Positions 17,466 through 26,077 of a DNA stretch of 64,000 bases are shown here, piece by piece. This DNA is from Bacillota bacterium (GTDB lineage Bacteria; Bacillota; Clostridia; Lachnospirales; Lachnospiraceae). The stretch lies in NCBI GenBank assembly GCA_023439505.1, contig JAEXNR010000007.1:124001-188000 (forward strand), written 5' to 3'. The position numbers and the translations under genes were made by a program. Numbering within the stretch: position 1 is the first letter of the stretch; each line of letters begins with the position of its first letter. The notes under the pieces are model-generated. The model was not told the DNA's origin. It searched no databases and saw only the letters and a program-made list of their open reading frames with translations.

Positions 17466-18080
17466 ATGATGATAACGAGACTGGAACCTATGGATAAAAG
17501 TAAATTCAAAGTCTATCTGGAGGATGAATTTGCATTCCTTTTGTATGACAAGGACCTGAAGCATTATCAGTTAGAAGAGGGGGTGCAACTTTCAAAAGCC
17601 TGCTATGAGGATATTATGGAGCATGTTATTTACCGGCGCGCCAAGCAGAAAGCACTTGCCATTTTAAAGCATATGGATCGTACGGAATATGAGTTAAAAG
17701 GTAAACTTTCCGATGCCTGGTATCCAACCTGTGTCATCACCCGTGTTATGGAATATCTGAGAGAATATCATTATCTGGATGATGAACGATTTGCAGCGTT
17801 ATATCTGAAATCCCGGAAAGAAAGTAAATCTAAACTTGTTATTTTGTCCGAATTAAAGAATAAAGGGATCAAAAAAGAGTTATTGGAAACTCTAATTCTA
17901 ACCGAATATCAGGAAGTAGAAGCCGACCCGGAGGAAATCGCAATTAAGAAAGCAATTGCGAAGAAAACAAGAAATATCAGTGGACTTAGTCGGGAAGAAC
18001 GGCAGAAATTATGTGCCTATTTATACCGGAAAGGATTTGGAATGGATAAAATCAAACATTATTTAAAGGATATAGAATAA
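17466..18080 (+). CDS. recX: Regulatory protein RecX
   Basis: A 204-residue RecX-family protein, a modulator that binds RecA filaments and limits or tunes recombinase activity. The helical three-repeat pattern is visible in RRAKQKALAILKHMDRTEYELKGKL and YLREYHYLDDERFAALYL. It lies 182 bases downstream of recA. The start is at ATG 17466 (ATG ATG), with GAGGTG 8 bases upstream. Confidence 0.9.
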   Translation: MMITRLEPMDKSKFKVYLEDEFAFLLYDKDLKHYQLEEGVQLSKACYEDIMEHVIYRRAKQKALAILKHMDRTEYELKGKLSDAWYPTCVITRVMEYLREYHYLDDERFAALYLKSRKESKSKLVILSELKNKGIKKELLETLILTEYQEVEADPEEIAIKKAIAKKTRNISGLSREERQKLCAYLYRKGFGMDKIKHYLKDIE

Positions 18081-18201
18081 AAGTACCAAAACAAACCAAA
18101 TAAAGTGAAATTATCCTTGCAATTTTTCGTTAAAAGTTATACAATTATAATCGGCAGAAATTTGGATTTTCAAATTACAATAGAAAAATGGAGGGCTGAA
18201 A

Positions 18202-19638
18202 ATGAGTAGTACGGCACAATTGTCAGCAAGAGAGAGAATAGCATCTTTGCTTGACGACAATAGTTTTGTTGAAGTCGGCGCTTTCGTTACAAAAAGAAGT
18301 ACAGACTTTAATATGCAGCAGATGGACATCCCTGGCGATGGTGTTATCACCGGTTATGGAGTAATTGACGGTAATCTTGTCTATATATATAGTCAGGATG
18401 CATCAGCAATGGGTGGATCGATCGGAGAAATGCATTCTAAGAAAATTGCACATATTTATGACTTAGCACTTAAAGTAGGTGCTCCTGTCGTCGGGTTGAT
18501 TGATTCAACCGGAATGAGATTACAGGAAGCAACCGACGCCTTGAACGGCTTTGGAGAGATCTACCTGAAGCAGACTTTAGCTTCCGGTGTTATCCCTCAG
18601 ATCACCGCAATTTTTGGTAACTGTGGTGGCGGTTTAGCTGTTATGGCTTCTTTAAGTGACTTTTCTTTTATGGAGGGAAAAAGCGCAAGATTATTTGTAA
18701 ATTCCCCCAACGCGATTCAAGGTAATTACAAGGAAAAACAGGATACCGCAAAAGCAGTATTCCATGAAAAAGCAGGCACAGTTGACTATGTGGGAGAATC
18801 TGAGACGGATGTATTAGATAAGGTTCGAGAATTAGTATCCATCCTGCCATCAAACAATGAAGATGATGCATCTTTCGATGAATGTACAGATGATTTAAAC
18901 AGAGTACTTCCGGAATTTGAGACAGAATTAAATGACACAGTGAAAGCTCTAACTGATATTTCTGATCATCATTTCTTCTTTGAAGTAAAACCTAATTATG
19001 CCAAAGAATTAGTAACAGGCTTCATTCGACTGAATGGTGTTACCGTAGGTGCAGTAGCAAATCGTACCGAAGTACTTGATGAAAACAATAAGGCTGTGGA
19101 ACACTTTGATGGTTCCCTTACAACAGAAGGCTGCAATAAAGCTGCCGATTTTGTGAACTTCTGCGACGCCTTTGAAATTCCTGTATTGACCCTTACCAAT
19201 GTAAGCGGTTATGGTGCAACACTTCAGGAAGAGAAAACAATCGCAAAGGCTTCTGCGAAATTAACCTATGCATTTGCCAATGCGACAGTTCCTAAAGTAA
19301 ATGTCATCATAGGCAAGGCTTTTGGAAGCGCTTATATCACCATGAATTCCAAACACATCGGAGCTGATATGGTTTTTGCTCTTCCCGGTGCAGAAATTGG
19401 TATGATGGATGCTGACTTAGCAGCTCAGATTATGTACAGTGGAAAGGACATGAAGGAGATCAAAGAGAAAGCGCAGGAATATGCCAGCCTGCAATCCAGT
19501 GCAGAAGCAGCAGCCAGACGCGGTTATGTAGATAGTATTATTGAACCCGCTGCTGTAAGAAAGCATGTGATCTATTCCTTTGAGATGTTATTTACAAAGA
19601 GCGAGAGTCGCCCTGCTAAAAAGCACGGTTCAATATAA
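18202..19638 (+). CDS. Acyl-CoA carboxyltransferase (MmdA / transcarboxylase 12S-like subunit)
   Basis: A 478-residue carboxyltransferase of the PF01039 family, as in methylmalonyl-CoA decarboxylase alpha, propionyl-CoA carboxylase beta and transcarboxylase 12S. The N-terminal half has the oxyanion-hole region FGNCGGGLAVMASLSDFSFM, and the C-terminal half has GKAFGSAYITMNSKHIGAD. It is somewhat shorter than the ~510-residue MmdA, and substrate specificity cannot be read. It starts a four-gene set with OadG, a biotin carrier and OadA. TATAAT lies at 18146-18151 with no clear -35. GGAGG lies 8 bases before the ATG. Confidence 0.88.
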   Translation: MSSTAQLSARERIASLLDDNSFVEVGAFVTKRSTDFNMQQMDIPGDGVITGYGVIDGNLVYIYSQDASAMGGSIGEMHSKKIAHIYDLALKVGAPVVGLIDSTGMRLQEATDALNGFGEIYLKQTLASGVIPQITAIFGNCGGGLAVMASLSDFSFMEGKSARLFVNSPNAIQGNYKEKQDTAKAVFHEKAGTVDYVGESETDVLDKVRELVSILPSNNEDDASFDECTDDLNRVLPEFETELNDTVKALTDISDHHFFFEVKPNYAKELVTGFIRLNGVTVGAVANRTEVLDENNKAVEHFDGSLTTEGCNKAADFVNFCDAFEIPVLTLTNVSGYGATLQEEKTIAKASAKLTYAFANATVPKVNVIIGKAFGSAYITMNSKHIGADMVFALPGAEIGMMDADLAAQIMYSGKDMKEIKEKAQEYASLQSSAEAAARRGYVDSIIEPAAVRKHVIYSFEMLFTKSESRPAKKHGSI

Positions 19639-19652
19639 AATGAGGTGAAATT

Positions 19653-20012
19653 ATGGGTACATTACAGTACGGATTAATCAGCTCCATTGTGGCTATGCTT
19701 ACCGGAGATTCATTGACGGAACAATTGGATTCCATTTCCTTAAGTACCGTTGTAATAATGTTTACCGTATTTGCCGCATTAGTCTTGATTATTCTTTTTG
19801 TTATCTTATATAAACTTAGAGATATCAACACAAAACCCTCTGCTGTCAGTACATCGGCAGAGACAGTGGTATCTCAAATTGCAAGACCGGAACCATCCCT
19901 GATGGATGATTCTGAGCTGATTGCAGTTATTACCGCAGCAATCCAGGCATCTATGGGAAGCAATGCTCCTGCCGATGGTTTTGTTGTGAGATCCATTCGT
20001 AAAGTAAGATAA
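19653..20012 (+). CDS. OadG-family sodium pump decarboxylase gamma subunit
   Basis: A 119-residue protein with one hydrophobic helix (about 28-55, VVIMFTVFAALVLIILFVIL) followed by a polar tail. The tail ends AAIQASMGSNAPADGFVVRSIRKVR, the pattern of OadG-type small subunits. In sodium-translocating decarboxylases OadG anchors the carboxyltransferase to the membrane OadB subunit. No OadB is encoded here. It lies 14 bases after the carboxyltransferase gene and before the biotin carrier. Confidence 0.8.
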   Translation: MGTLQYGLISSIVAMLTGDSLTEQLDSISLSTVVIMFTVFAALVLIILFVILYKLRDINTKPSAVSTSAETVVSQIARPEPSLMDDSELIAVITAAIQASMGSNAPADGFVVRSIRKVR

Positions 20013-20143
20013 GCGCAATAAAATGTGTAAATGCAGAAAATAAGTAAATGCATAAGAAAAAGATGAACCGGCAAGCTGTTACGCTTGTCATAAAATATAA
20101 TAGAGGCATCAGATTTGCCTGATTAATTAAGGAGGATTTTCAA

Positions 20144-20551
20144 ATGAAATATTATAATATTACAGTTAATGGTCATTTGTATCAAGTTTCAGTAGAAGAA
20201 AGTAACGGGTTTGCCATGGCACCTGTAGTTGCTGCTCCGGCTCCTGCACCTGTTGCGGCTGTAGCTCCGGCGCCTGCTGCACCTGCTGCTGCACCTGCTG
20301 CGGCTGCGGCTCCTGCTGCAAGCACTGGTTCCGCCGGCAGTGTAAAGGTTTCTTCTCCTATGCCCGGTAAGATTCTTTCCGTTAAAGCAAGCATTGGCCA
20401 GACCGTTAAGAAGGGTGACGTTATTTTAATTCTTGAAGCCATGAAAATGGAAAATGAAATTGTATCTCCTCAGGATGGTACTGTTGCAAGCATCAATGTA
20501 ACAGCCGGAGAATCAGTAGAAGCCGGCCGTCTGTTAGCAACATTAAGCTAA
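20144..20551 (+). CDS. Biotin carboxyl carrier protein (biotin/lipoyl domain)
   Basis: A 135-residue biotin carrier. Residues 1-25 form a short N-terminal segment (MKYYNITVNGHLYQVSVEE). An alanine-proline-rich flexible linker follows (about 26-62), and then a biotinyl domain from about residue 68. The biotin-accepting lysine is in EAMKMENE. The linker is a compact Ala/Pro repeat that would let the domain swing between two active sites. It is encoded between OadG and OadA, so it most likely serves both carboxyltransferases. AGGAGG lies 8 bases before the ATG. Confidence 0.93.
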   Translation: MKYYNITVNGHLYQVSVEESNGFAMAPVVAAPAPAPVAAVAPAPAAPAAAPAAAAAPAASTGSAGSVKVSSPMPGKILSVKASIGQTVKKGDVILILEAMKMENEIVSPQDGTVASINVTAGESVEAGRLLATLS

Positions 20552-20577
20552 TGTGAATTATAAAAAATTAATTCACA
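20552..20577. repeat. Palindrome beside dispersed repeat copy 2
   Basis: TGTGAATTA (20552-20560) and TAATTCACA (20569-20577) form a 9-bp inverted repeat right after the biotin carrier gene. TGTGAATTATAAAA recurs at 20621-20634. The arrangement parallels the palindrome at 15691-15714. Confidence 0.6.
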
Positions 20578-20608
20578 CGTTGAATTTATGCGTGGGAGTA
20601 AGTAGCAC
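20575..20608 (+). repeat. Dispersed intergenic repeat, copy 2
   Basis: ACACGTTGAATTTATGCGTG continuing through GGAGTAAGTAGCAC. It matches the minus strand of 15726-15759 at 30 of 34 positions. It lies in the gap between the biotin carrier and OadA genes and is flanked by TGTGAATT palindromes. Confidence 0.65.
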
Positions 20609-20667
20609 CTATAGATGCTGTTGTGAATTATAAAATATGTGTTTAAATAATTACAGGAGGTAGAGTA

Positions 20668-22080
20668 ATGGCAGAACAAGCAAAAAGACCGGTTAAAATA
20701 ACCGAAACGATATTACGTGATGCACATCAATCCCTGATCGCCACCAGAATGACAACAGAACAAATGCTTCCCATTGTTGATGTAATGGATAAAGTAGGTT
20801 ATCATGCAGTGGAATGTTGGGGCGGTGCAACATTTGATGCTTCTTTACGTTTCCTTAAGGAAGATCCCTGGGAAAGATTGAGAAAGCTCAGAGCTGGATT
20901 TAAAAATACAAAATTACAGATGTTATTCCGTGGACAAAACATCTTGGGTTATCGTCATTATGCAGATGACGTAGTTGAATACTTTGTTCAGAAGTCAATT
21001 GCAAACGGTATTGATATCATCAGAATTTTCGATGCTTTAAATGATATTCGTAACTTAGACTGTGCCGTAAAGGCAACGAATAAGGAAAATGGACACGCTC
21101 AGGTTGCAATTTCCTATACCCTGGGTGATGCATATACACCGGAATACTATATTACCATGGCAAAACGAATAGAGGAAATGGGCGCATCTTCCATTTGTAT
21201 CAAGGATATGGCAGGTCTTCTGGTTCCGTTTGAAGCAACCAAATTAATCACTGCAATCAAATCTGCCGTAAGCATTCCGATTGATCTGCATACCCACTAT
21301 ACCAGTGGTGTCGCAGGTATGACATACTTAAAAGCGGTTGAAGCAGGCTGCGAGATCATTGATACTGCAATATCACCCTTTGCAATGGGAACCAGTCAGC
21401 CAGCTACCGAAGTTATGGTTGAAACCTTTAAAGGTACTCCCTATGACACCGGTTATGATCAGAATTTACTTGCACAAATCGCCGACTATTTCCGTCCCCT
21501 TAGAGACAGTGCTTTATCAAGCGGTCTGTTAAATCCTAAGGTTATGGGTGTTGACATCAAAACCCTGTTATATCAGGTACCGGGCGGTATGTTGTCCAAT
21601 CTGGTTTCTCAGTTAAAAGAAGCCAATGCGGAAGATAAGTACTACGACGTTTTACGTGAAGTACCAAGGGTTCGTAAAGATTTCGGCGAGCCTCCGTTGG
21701 TAACTCCTTCCAGCCAGATCGTAGGTACGCAGGCCGTACTTAATGTACTTGGCGGAGAACGTTATAAGATGGTGACCAAAGAAACTAAGGCGATTCTTTC
21801 CGGAGAATACGGACAGACCACGAAGCCTTTTGATCCGGAGGTTCAGAAGAAAGTTATCGGAGACAAGAAGCCCATTACTTGTCGCCCCGCAGATTTAATT
21901 GAGCCGGAGCTTCATAAGATCGCAAAGGAAATTGAAGATTGGAAAGAGCAGGATGAAGATGTATTAACATATGCATTATTCCCGCAGGTTGCCATGGATT
22001 TCTTCAAATACCGTCAAGCTCAAAAAACGAAAGTTGATGTAAGTGTTGCCGATAGTAAGAATCAGGCTTACCCGGTTTAA
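20668..22080 (+). CDS. oadA: Oxaloacetate decarboxylase alpha / transcarboxylase 5S-like carboxyltransferase
   Basis: A 470-residue pyruvate-type carboxyltransferase (HMGL-like TIM barrel plus PYC_OADA domain). It begins with ITETILRDAHQSL, the conserved metal-binding start of OadA, pyruvate carboxylase B and transcarboxylase 5S. FRGQNILGYRHYADD follows, and SICIKDMAGLL includes the lysine expected to be carboxylated. It has no C-terminal biotin domain, because biotin is on the separate carrier encoded upstream. The reaction is exchange of CO2 between biotin and pyruvate/oxaloacetate. Together with the CoA-type carboxyltransferase this resembles transcarboxylase. AGGAGG lies 8 bases upstream, and a strong terminator follows. 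Confidence 0.9.
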   Translation: MAEQAKRPVKITETILRDAHQSLIATRMTTEQMLPIVDVMDKVGYHAVECWGGATFDASLRFLKEDPWERLRKLRAGFKNTKLQMLFRGQNILGYRHYADDVVEYFVQKSIANGIDIIRIFDALNDIRNLDCAVKATNKENGHAQVAISYTLGDAYTPEYYITMAKRIEEMGASSICIKDMAGLLVPFEATKLITAIKSAVSIPIDLHTHYTSGVAGMTYLKAVEAGCEIIDTAISPFAMGTSQPATEVMVETFKGTPYDTGYDQNLLAQIADYFRPLRDSALSSGLLNPKVMGVDIKTLLYQVPGGMLSNLVSQLKEANAEDKYYDVLREVPRVRKDFGEPPLVTPSSQIVGTQAVLNVLGGERYKMVTKETKAILSGEYGQTTKPFDPEVQKKVIGDKKPITCRPADLIEPELHKIAKEIEDWKEQDEDVLTYALFPQVAMDFFKYRQAQKTKVDVSVADSKNQAYPV

Positions 22081-22103
22081 AAAGCTCAAATTAATTATTT
22101 CAG

Positions 22104-22156
22104 AAGCTGTAACACTCCTGTCCCACGTCATGGAGGGATTGTGTTACAGCTTTTTT
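22104..22156 (+). terminator. Terminator of the carboxyltransferase cluster
   Basis: A 12-bp stem, AAGCTGTAACAC (22104-22115) with GTGTTACAGCTT (22141-22152), followed by a T run to 22156. It lies 24 bases after OadA. Confidence 0.9.
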
Positions 22157-22445
22157 CATGTTATTTACGTGTGTTATTCTTGTTTTATCTGTTTGATTCA
22201 ATGAAGTGCATAATGTCTATTAATTTCCATGTATAAACATTATTCGTAATAATATTGACATATTTTACATTTTTTGATATATTTATAAATATGCATTTTT
22301 AAATATATCGATTGCAGACGGAATATCACAATAGAGTGTATTTTACAATAAACGGAGTAGTCTGCGATTTATTGTTATAAAACGCTCAATATTATTACAA
22401 CTGTTTCATCTTTACTATAATTTAAAAAGGAATCAGTGATTATCA
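22157..22445 (+). other. AT-rich leader region of the hybrid kinase gene
   Basis: There is no gene here. A near-consensus promoter (22255-22283) precedes a leader of about 155 bases. In the leader, ATTGCAGAC (22311-22319) pairs with GTCTGCGAT (22360-22368) with one wobble, and an inner AATA-CAC/GTG-TATT hairpin can form. This is a possible structured leader of unknown function. Confidence 0.45.
22255..22283 (+). promoter_or_regulatory. Promoter for the hybrid histidine kinase
   Basis: A perfect TTGACA (22255-22260), a 17-base spacer and TATATT (22278-22283), between the upstream terminator and the kinase gene. Confidence 0.7.
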
Positions 22446-24143
22446 TTGGCAAATAATTTACTACATTATCAATGTCAAATTATTATCTTGTTCATAAGTA
22501 TCCTGATTATTATAATCGCGGTACTACTATTTTTATTGTATAAAATCACAGTCGAAAACAGGTCCCTTACTACACATAATGAAAATTTATCGTCCTTTAT
22601 AACAAGGGTAGATGATGTATTTGTAAAGTTTAAATTAGCCAATCAACATATTGAATTTATTTCTCCCAATACAAAACATATCATAGGAATTGATCGGGCA
22701 ATCTTATTAGCAAACCCTGGTATCTTCTTTCGGTACATCGATGACAGCAGCAAGAGATCACTGATAACACTATGCTCTTTTCCCTATATATCTTCCAATT
22801 ATCAGCTGGAATGCCAGTTAATGAAACCTGATTCTGACCAAAACAGCTGGTTAAATATCCAAATCTATCCCCTTCATCAAAATAATAAACTAACTCATTA
22901 TCTATTTATGATCTCTGATATAACTAATTTTAAAAATTCACAGCTAATTCTTAAGAATGCTTTGTGTGACCTTCAAGGGAGTAACACTTCCAGAAAAAAT
23001 TTCCTTAATCATATGAGTCATGAGATAAAATCCCCTATTCATGCTATCCTTAATCTGGTTCAACTTACCACCCGGTCTCTCCAACAGCAGCAGAAGGTGG
23101 AAAATTATCTTAAGAAAATAACCTATACCTCTAACAATCTTCTTGCTTTGGTGAATAACATACTAGACATGGCAAAGATTGAATGTGATAAATTAATCCT
23201 TAAGTCAGAGCCTTTTCGTATGATACAGACGTTAGATTCCCTGACTTCTGTCATTCATGCACAAACAGAGCTAACCATGCAGAAGTTTATATTTAAAATA
23301 AATCATATTACAGATAACGAGCTGATTGGTGACTCCCTTCGGTTATGTCAAATCTTAAATAATTGTATCTCTAATTCCTTTCGCTATACACCTAAGGGAG
23401 GGACTATACGACTTATCGTTATGGAAATTGAGCGCACCCCGGAATATGCCATCTTTCAGTTCATTATTTCAGATAATGGTGTCGGTATGAGCGAAGAATA
23501 TCTGAAGCATATTTTTTATCCCTTCGAACAGGAAGGAAACCCTCAGATAAAATGCTGCGACAGTACCGGTGTAGGTATGACAATTGTAAAAGAACTGGTT
23601 TCTTTAATGGATGGCAATATTCAGGTCTCCAGTTCCCGTGGGAGTGGTACTATTATAACAATTCATCTTCGTTTTAAAATACCTGCTTTAGAGGAAGGAT
23701 TACCTTATGATATAGCTGCACATGCGAATACTGCCAATTGCAGCCTTTCCGGACATCGAATACTGGTGGTAGAAGATAATATTATCCATCAGGAAATTAT
23801 GCATGAAATATTAGATATTGTAAAAATCAAAGTTCATATTGCTTCAAACGGTTATGATGCCCTTCGGTTATTTCAAACTTCAGAGCCGGGTTATTATGAT
23901 ATGATCATCTCAGATCTGTATCTGCCTGAGATAAGCGGTATTGATCTGGCGGCCAAAATTCGCAGTTCGGAGCATCATGATGCAAAGAAGATCTGTATTA
24001 TGGCCATGTCTGCAGAATTTAATGATGGGAATACCGTGTCTCATGTTCCTGAGGATATCAATTACCGAATTGAAAAGCCGATTAATATTCCAAAATTTTA
24101 TCAACTATTGAATCATATTTTTCTGCTTGACAAATCAGTTTAA
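22446..24143 (+). CDS. Hybrid sensor histidine kinase with C-terminal receiver domain
   Basis: A 565-residue membrane sensor kinase. One N-terminal membrane helix (about 11-32) leads to a PAS-like region (about 50-165) and a HisKA dimerisation/phosphoacceptor helix with His192 in NHMSHEIKSPIHAI. An HATPase domain follows with the N box NCISNSFRYTPKGG, SDNGVGMSE and STGVGMTIV. A receiver domain (about 435-560, ILVVEDN) has phospho-acceptor Asp490 in ISDLYLPEISG. The order resembles BarA/ArcB-type hybrids without an Hpt domain. The start is TTG 22446, with AAAAAGG 15 bases upstream, so the start is uncertain. It is monocistronic with no adjacent regulator; the signal is unknown. Confidence 0.9.
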   Translation: MANNLLHYQCQIIILFISILIIIIAVLLFLLYKITVENRSLTTHNENLSSFITRVDDVFVKFKLANQHIEFISPNTKHIIGIDRAILLANPGIFFRYIDDSSKRSLITLCSFPYISSNYQLECQLMKPDSDQNSWLNIQIYPLHQNNKLTHYLFMISDITNFKNSQLILKNALCDLQGSNTSRKNFLNHMSHEIKSPIHAILNLVQLTTRSLQQQQKVENYLKKITYTSNNLLALVNNILDMAKIECDKLILKSEPFRMIQTLDSLTSVIHAQTELTMQKFIFKINHITDNELIGDSLRLCQILNNCISNSFRYTPKGGTIRLIVMEIERTPEYAIFQFIISDNGVGMSEEYLKHIFYPFEQEGNPQIKCCDSTGVGMTIVKELVSLMDGNIQVSSSRGSGTIITIHLRFKIPALEEGLPYDIAAHANTANCSLSGHRILVVEDNIIHQEIMHEILDIVKIKVHIASNGYDALRLFQTSEPGYYDMIISDLYLPEISGIDLAAKIRSSEHHDAKKICIMAMSAEFNDGNTVSHVPEDINYRIEKPINIPKFYQLLNHIFLLDKSV

Positions 24144-24155
24144 ATTCGTTATACT
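24127..24155 (+). promoter_or_regulatory. Promoter for the ylxM-ffh operon
   Basis: TTGACA (24127-24132), a 17-base spacer and TATACT (24150-24155). It overlaps the last codons of the kinase gene. Transcription would start near 24162, at the edge of the 22-bp tandem repeats. Confidence 0.8.
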
Positions 24156-24164
24156 GACCACTGT

Positions 24165-24252
24165 AAAGAAAATCACTTTACAGGGCAAAGAAAATCACTT
24201 TACAGGGCAAAGAAAATCATTTTCAGGATTATGAGAATCACTTTACAGGGTA
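24165..24252 (+). repeat. Four tandem 22-bp repeats in the ylxM-ffh leader
   Basis: Units are at 24165-24186, 24187-24208, 24209-24230 and 24231-24252. The first two are identical (AAAGAAAATCACTTTACAGG plus GC). The third is diverged (AATCATTTTCAGGATT), and the fourth retains GAATCACTTTACAGGG. With the preceding bases, unit 1 makes a CTGTAAAG/CTTTACAG hairpin. The block fills the 5' untranslated leader between the predicted transcription start and ylxM. Confidence 0.9.
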
Positions 24253-24280
24253 AAATTTATGAATAGGTGGTGTTTTTCAG

Positions 24281-24655
24281 ATGAGTCAGAACAGTACGCA
24301 AATTGAAAAACTGGAAGAAATTGTTCAACTATCTATTTTATATGATTTTTACGGGGAATTGTTATCCGCCCATAAAAAACAAATTTTTGAAGATTACATT
24401 TTAAATGATTTATCTCTGGGAGAGATTGCTGAAGAGCAGGGAATCAGCAGACAGGGTGTATATGATATTGTCAGACGCTGCAGTAAGGAATTACGGGACT
24501 ATGAAAGCAAATTATCTCTTGCTCGTAAGTTTCAAACAGTAAAAGATAAATTAAATAGTATTAAAGAAATCATTTCAGATACCAAATCAACGGGCGAACT
24601 GGCCCGCATCAGTGAAATTGAAACATTGACCGAGGATATTATAAAGGAGCTGTAA
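24281..24655 (+). CDS. ylxM: YlxM/p13-like DNA-binding protein (SRP-associated)
   Basis: A 124-residue helix-turn-helix protein of the UPF0122 family, which is almost always encoded directly before ffh. The HTH is visible in LSLGEIAEEQGISRQGVYDIVRR (about 46-68). Streptococcal YlxM associates with SRP components, so a role in SRP function rather than transcription is possible. It lies 5 bases before ffh. The ATG has a weak site (TAGGTGG, about 14 bases upstream). The leader contains the four tandem repeats. Confidence 0.92.
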   Translation: MSQNSTQIEKLEEIVQLSILYDFYGELLSAHKKQIFEDYILNDLSLGEIAEEQGISRQGVYDIVRRCSKELRDYESKLSLARKFQTVKDKLNSIKEIISDTKSTGELARISEIETLTEDIIKEL

Positions 24656-24660
24656 TCCAT

Positions 24661-26004
24661 ATGGCATTTGATAATTTATCTGAAAAATTGCAAAATATAT
24701 TCAAAGGCTTAAAAGGGAAAGGAAAACTTTCCGAAGCTGATGTCAAGGCAGCTTTAAAAGAAGTTAAGATGGCGCTTCTGGAAGCAGACGTTAACTTTAA
24801 AGTAGTAAAAAACTTTGTCAACGCTGTCACAGAAAGAGCAATAGGACAGGAAGTATTAACCAGCCTGACCCCTGGTCAGATGGTAATAAAAATTGTAAAT
24901 GAAGAAATGGTAAAATTGTTGGGAGAGCAAACGGTTGAAATCCAGCTAAGACCCTCCAACGAAATTACTGTCATTATGATGTGTGGTCTGCAGGGTGCCG
25001 GTAAGACAACCACTGTGGCAAAGCTTGCAGGAAAACTGAAATCAAAGGGCAGAAAACCTCTGCTTGTTGCATGCGATATCTACCGTCCTGCAGCAATCGA
25101 TCAGTTACAGATTAACGGAGATAAGCAGGGCGTCAGCGTATTTTCCATGGGAGATAAGCATAAGCCCGTTAATATCGCAAAGGCAGCGATGGAACATGCT
25201 GCAAAGAACAATTATAATGTGGTAATCATTGATACCGCCGGACGGCTTCACATTGACGAAGCTATGATGGAGGAATTAAAGGAGATAAAATCCACACTCA
25301 CTGTTCACCAGACCATATTGGTGGTTGATGCCATGACAGGGCAGGATGCGGTTAATGTATCCGAGATGTTTCATGAAAAGCTCTCCATCGATGGTGTGAT
25401 TCTTACCAAGTTGGATGGTGATACCCGTGGTGGTGCTGCATTGTCTATTCGTGCTGTAACCGGTCGTCCCATACTGTATTCCGGAATGGGAGAAAAGCTT
25501 TCTGATTTAGAACAGTTCTATCCGGATCGTATGGCTTCCCGTATCCTTGGAATGGGCGACATTCTAACCTTAATTGATAAAGCTCAGGCTGACTTTGATG
25601 AGGATAAAGCCAGAGAGTTACAGAAAAAAATTAAAAAAGCGGAATTTGACTTTAATGACTTCTTAGACCAGATGCAGCAGGTAAAGAAGATGGGAAATCT
25701 TACAGACTTACTTGGTATGATCCCCGGTATGGGAAAACAGGTAAAGGATGTGGAGATTGATGAGAAAGCACTTTCCCAACCGGAAGCAATTATCCGTTCC
25801 ATGACCAAGGAAGAACGGGCCAACCCTGATTTACTCAACATATCACGAAAGAAGAGAATCGCTGCCGGTGCCGGAGTGGATCTCAGCGAAGTGAATGCTT
25901 TGGTAAAGCAGTTGGAGCAGACCAAGAAGATGATGAAGCAATTTTCCGGTATGATGGGAAAAGGCGGTAAACACAATAAGTTTCGTTTACCCTTTGGTTT
26001 ATAA
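24661..26004 (+). CDS. ffh: Signal recognition particle protein Ffh
   Basis: A 447-residue SRP GTPase that binds signal sequences of nascent membrane proteins. The N domain is followed by a G domain with GLQGAGKTTT (about residue 104), DTAGRLHIDE and TKLDGDTRGGA. The C-terminal M domain is methionine-rich (DQMQQVKKMGNLTDLLGMIPGMG) and ends KHNKFRLPFGL. AAGGAG precedes the ATG at the end of ylxM. Its receptor FtsY is encoded at 13.5 kb. The 4.5S/SRP RNA is not in the window. Confidence 0.98.
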   Translation: MAFDNLSEKLQNIFKGLKGKGKLSEADVKAALKEVKMALLEADVNFKVVKNFVNAVTERAIGQEVLTSLTPGQMVIKIVNEEMVKLLGEQTVEIQLRPSNEITVIMMCGLQGAGKTTTVAKLAGKLKSKGRKPLLVACDIYRPAAIDQLQINGDKQGVSVFSMGDKHKPVNIAKAAMEHAAKNNYNVVIIDTAGRLHIDEAMMEELKEIKSTLTVHQTILVVDAMTGQDAVNVSEMFHEKLSIDGVILTKLDGDTRGGAALSIRAVTGRPILYSGMGEKLSDLEQFYPDRMASRILGMGDILTLIDKAQADFDEDKARELQKKIKKAEFDFNDFLDQMQQVKKMGNLTDLLGMIPGMGKQVKDVEIDEKALSQPEAIIRSMTKEERANPDLLNISRKKRIAAGAGVDLSEVNALVKQLEQTKKMMKQFSGMMGKGGKHNKFRLPFGL

Positions 26005-26077
26005 TTTCAGTCATTGTTGTGTTATATCAGATATAGCATTTACAATATAAACATATATTTTTAAGGAGGTGAAACAA

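Noticed and set aside
24165..24252. CRISPR-like array
   Set aside because: The repeats are directly adjacent with no unique spacers, and no cas genes are present; this is a simple tandem repeat.
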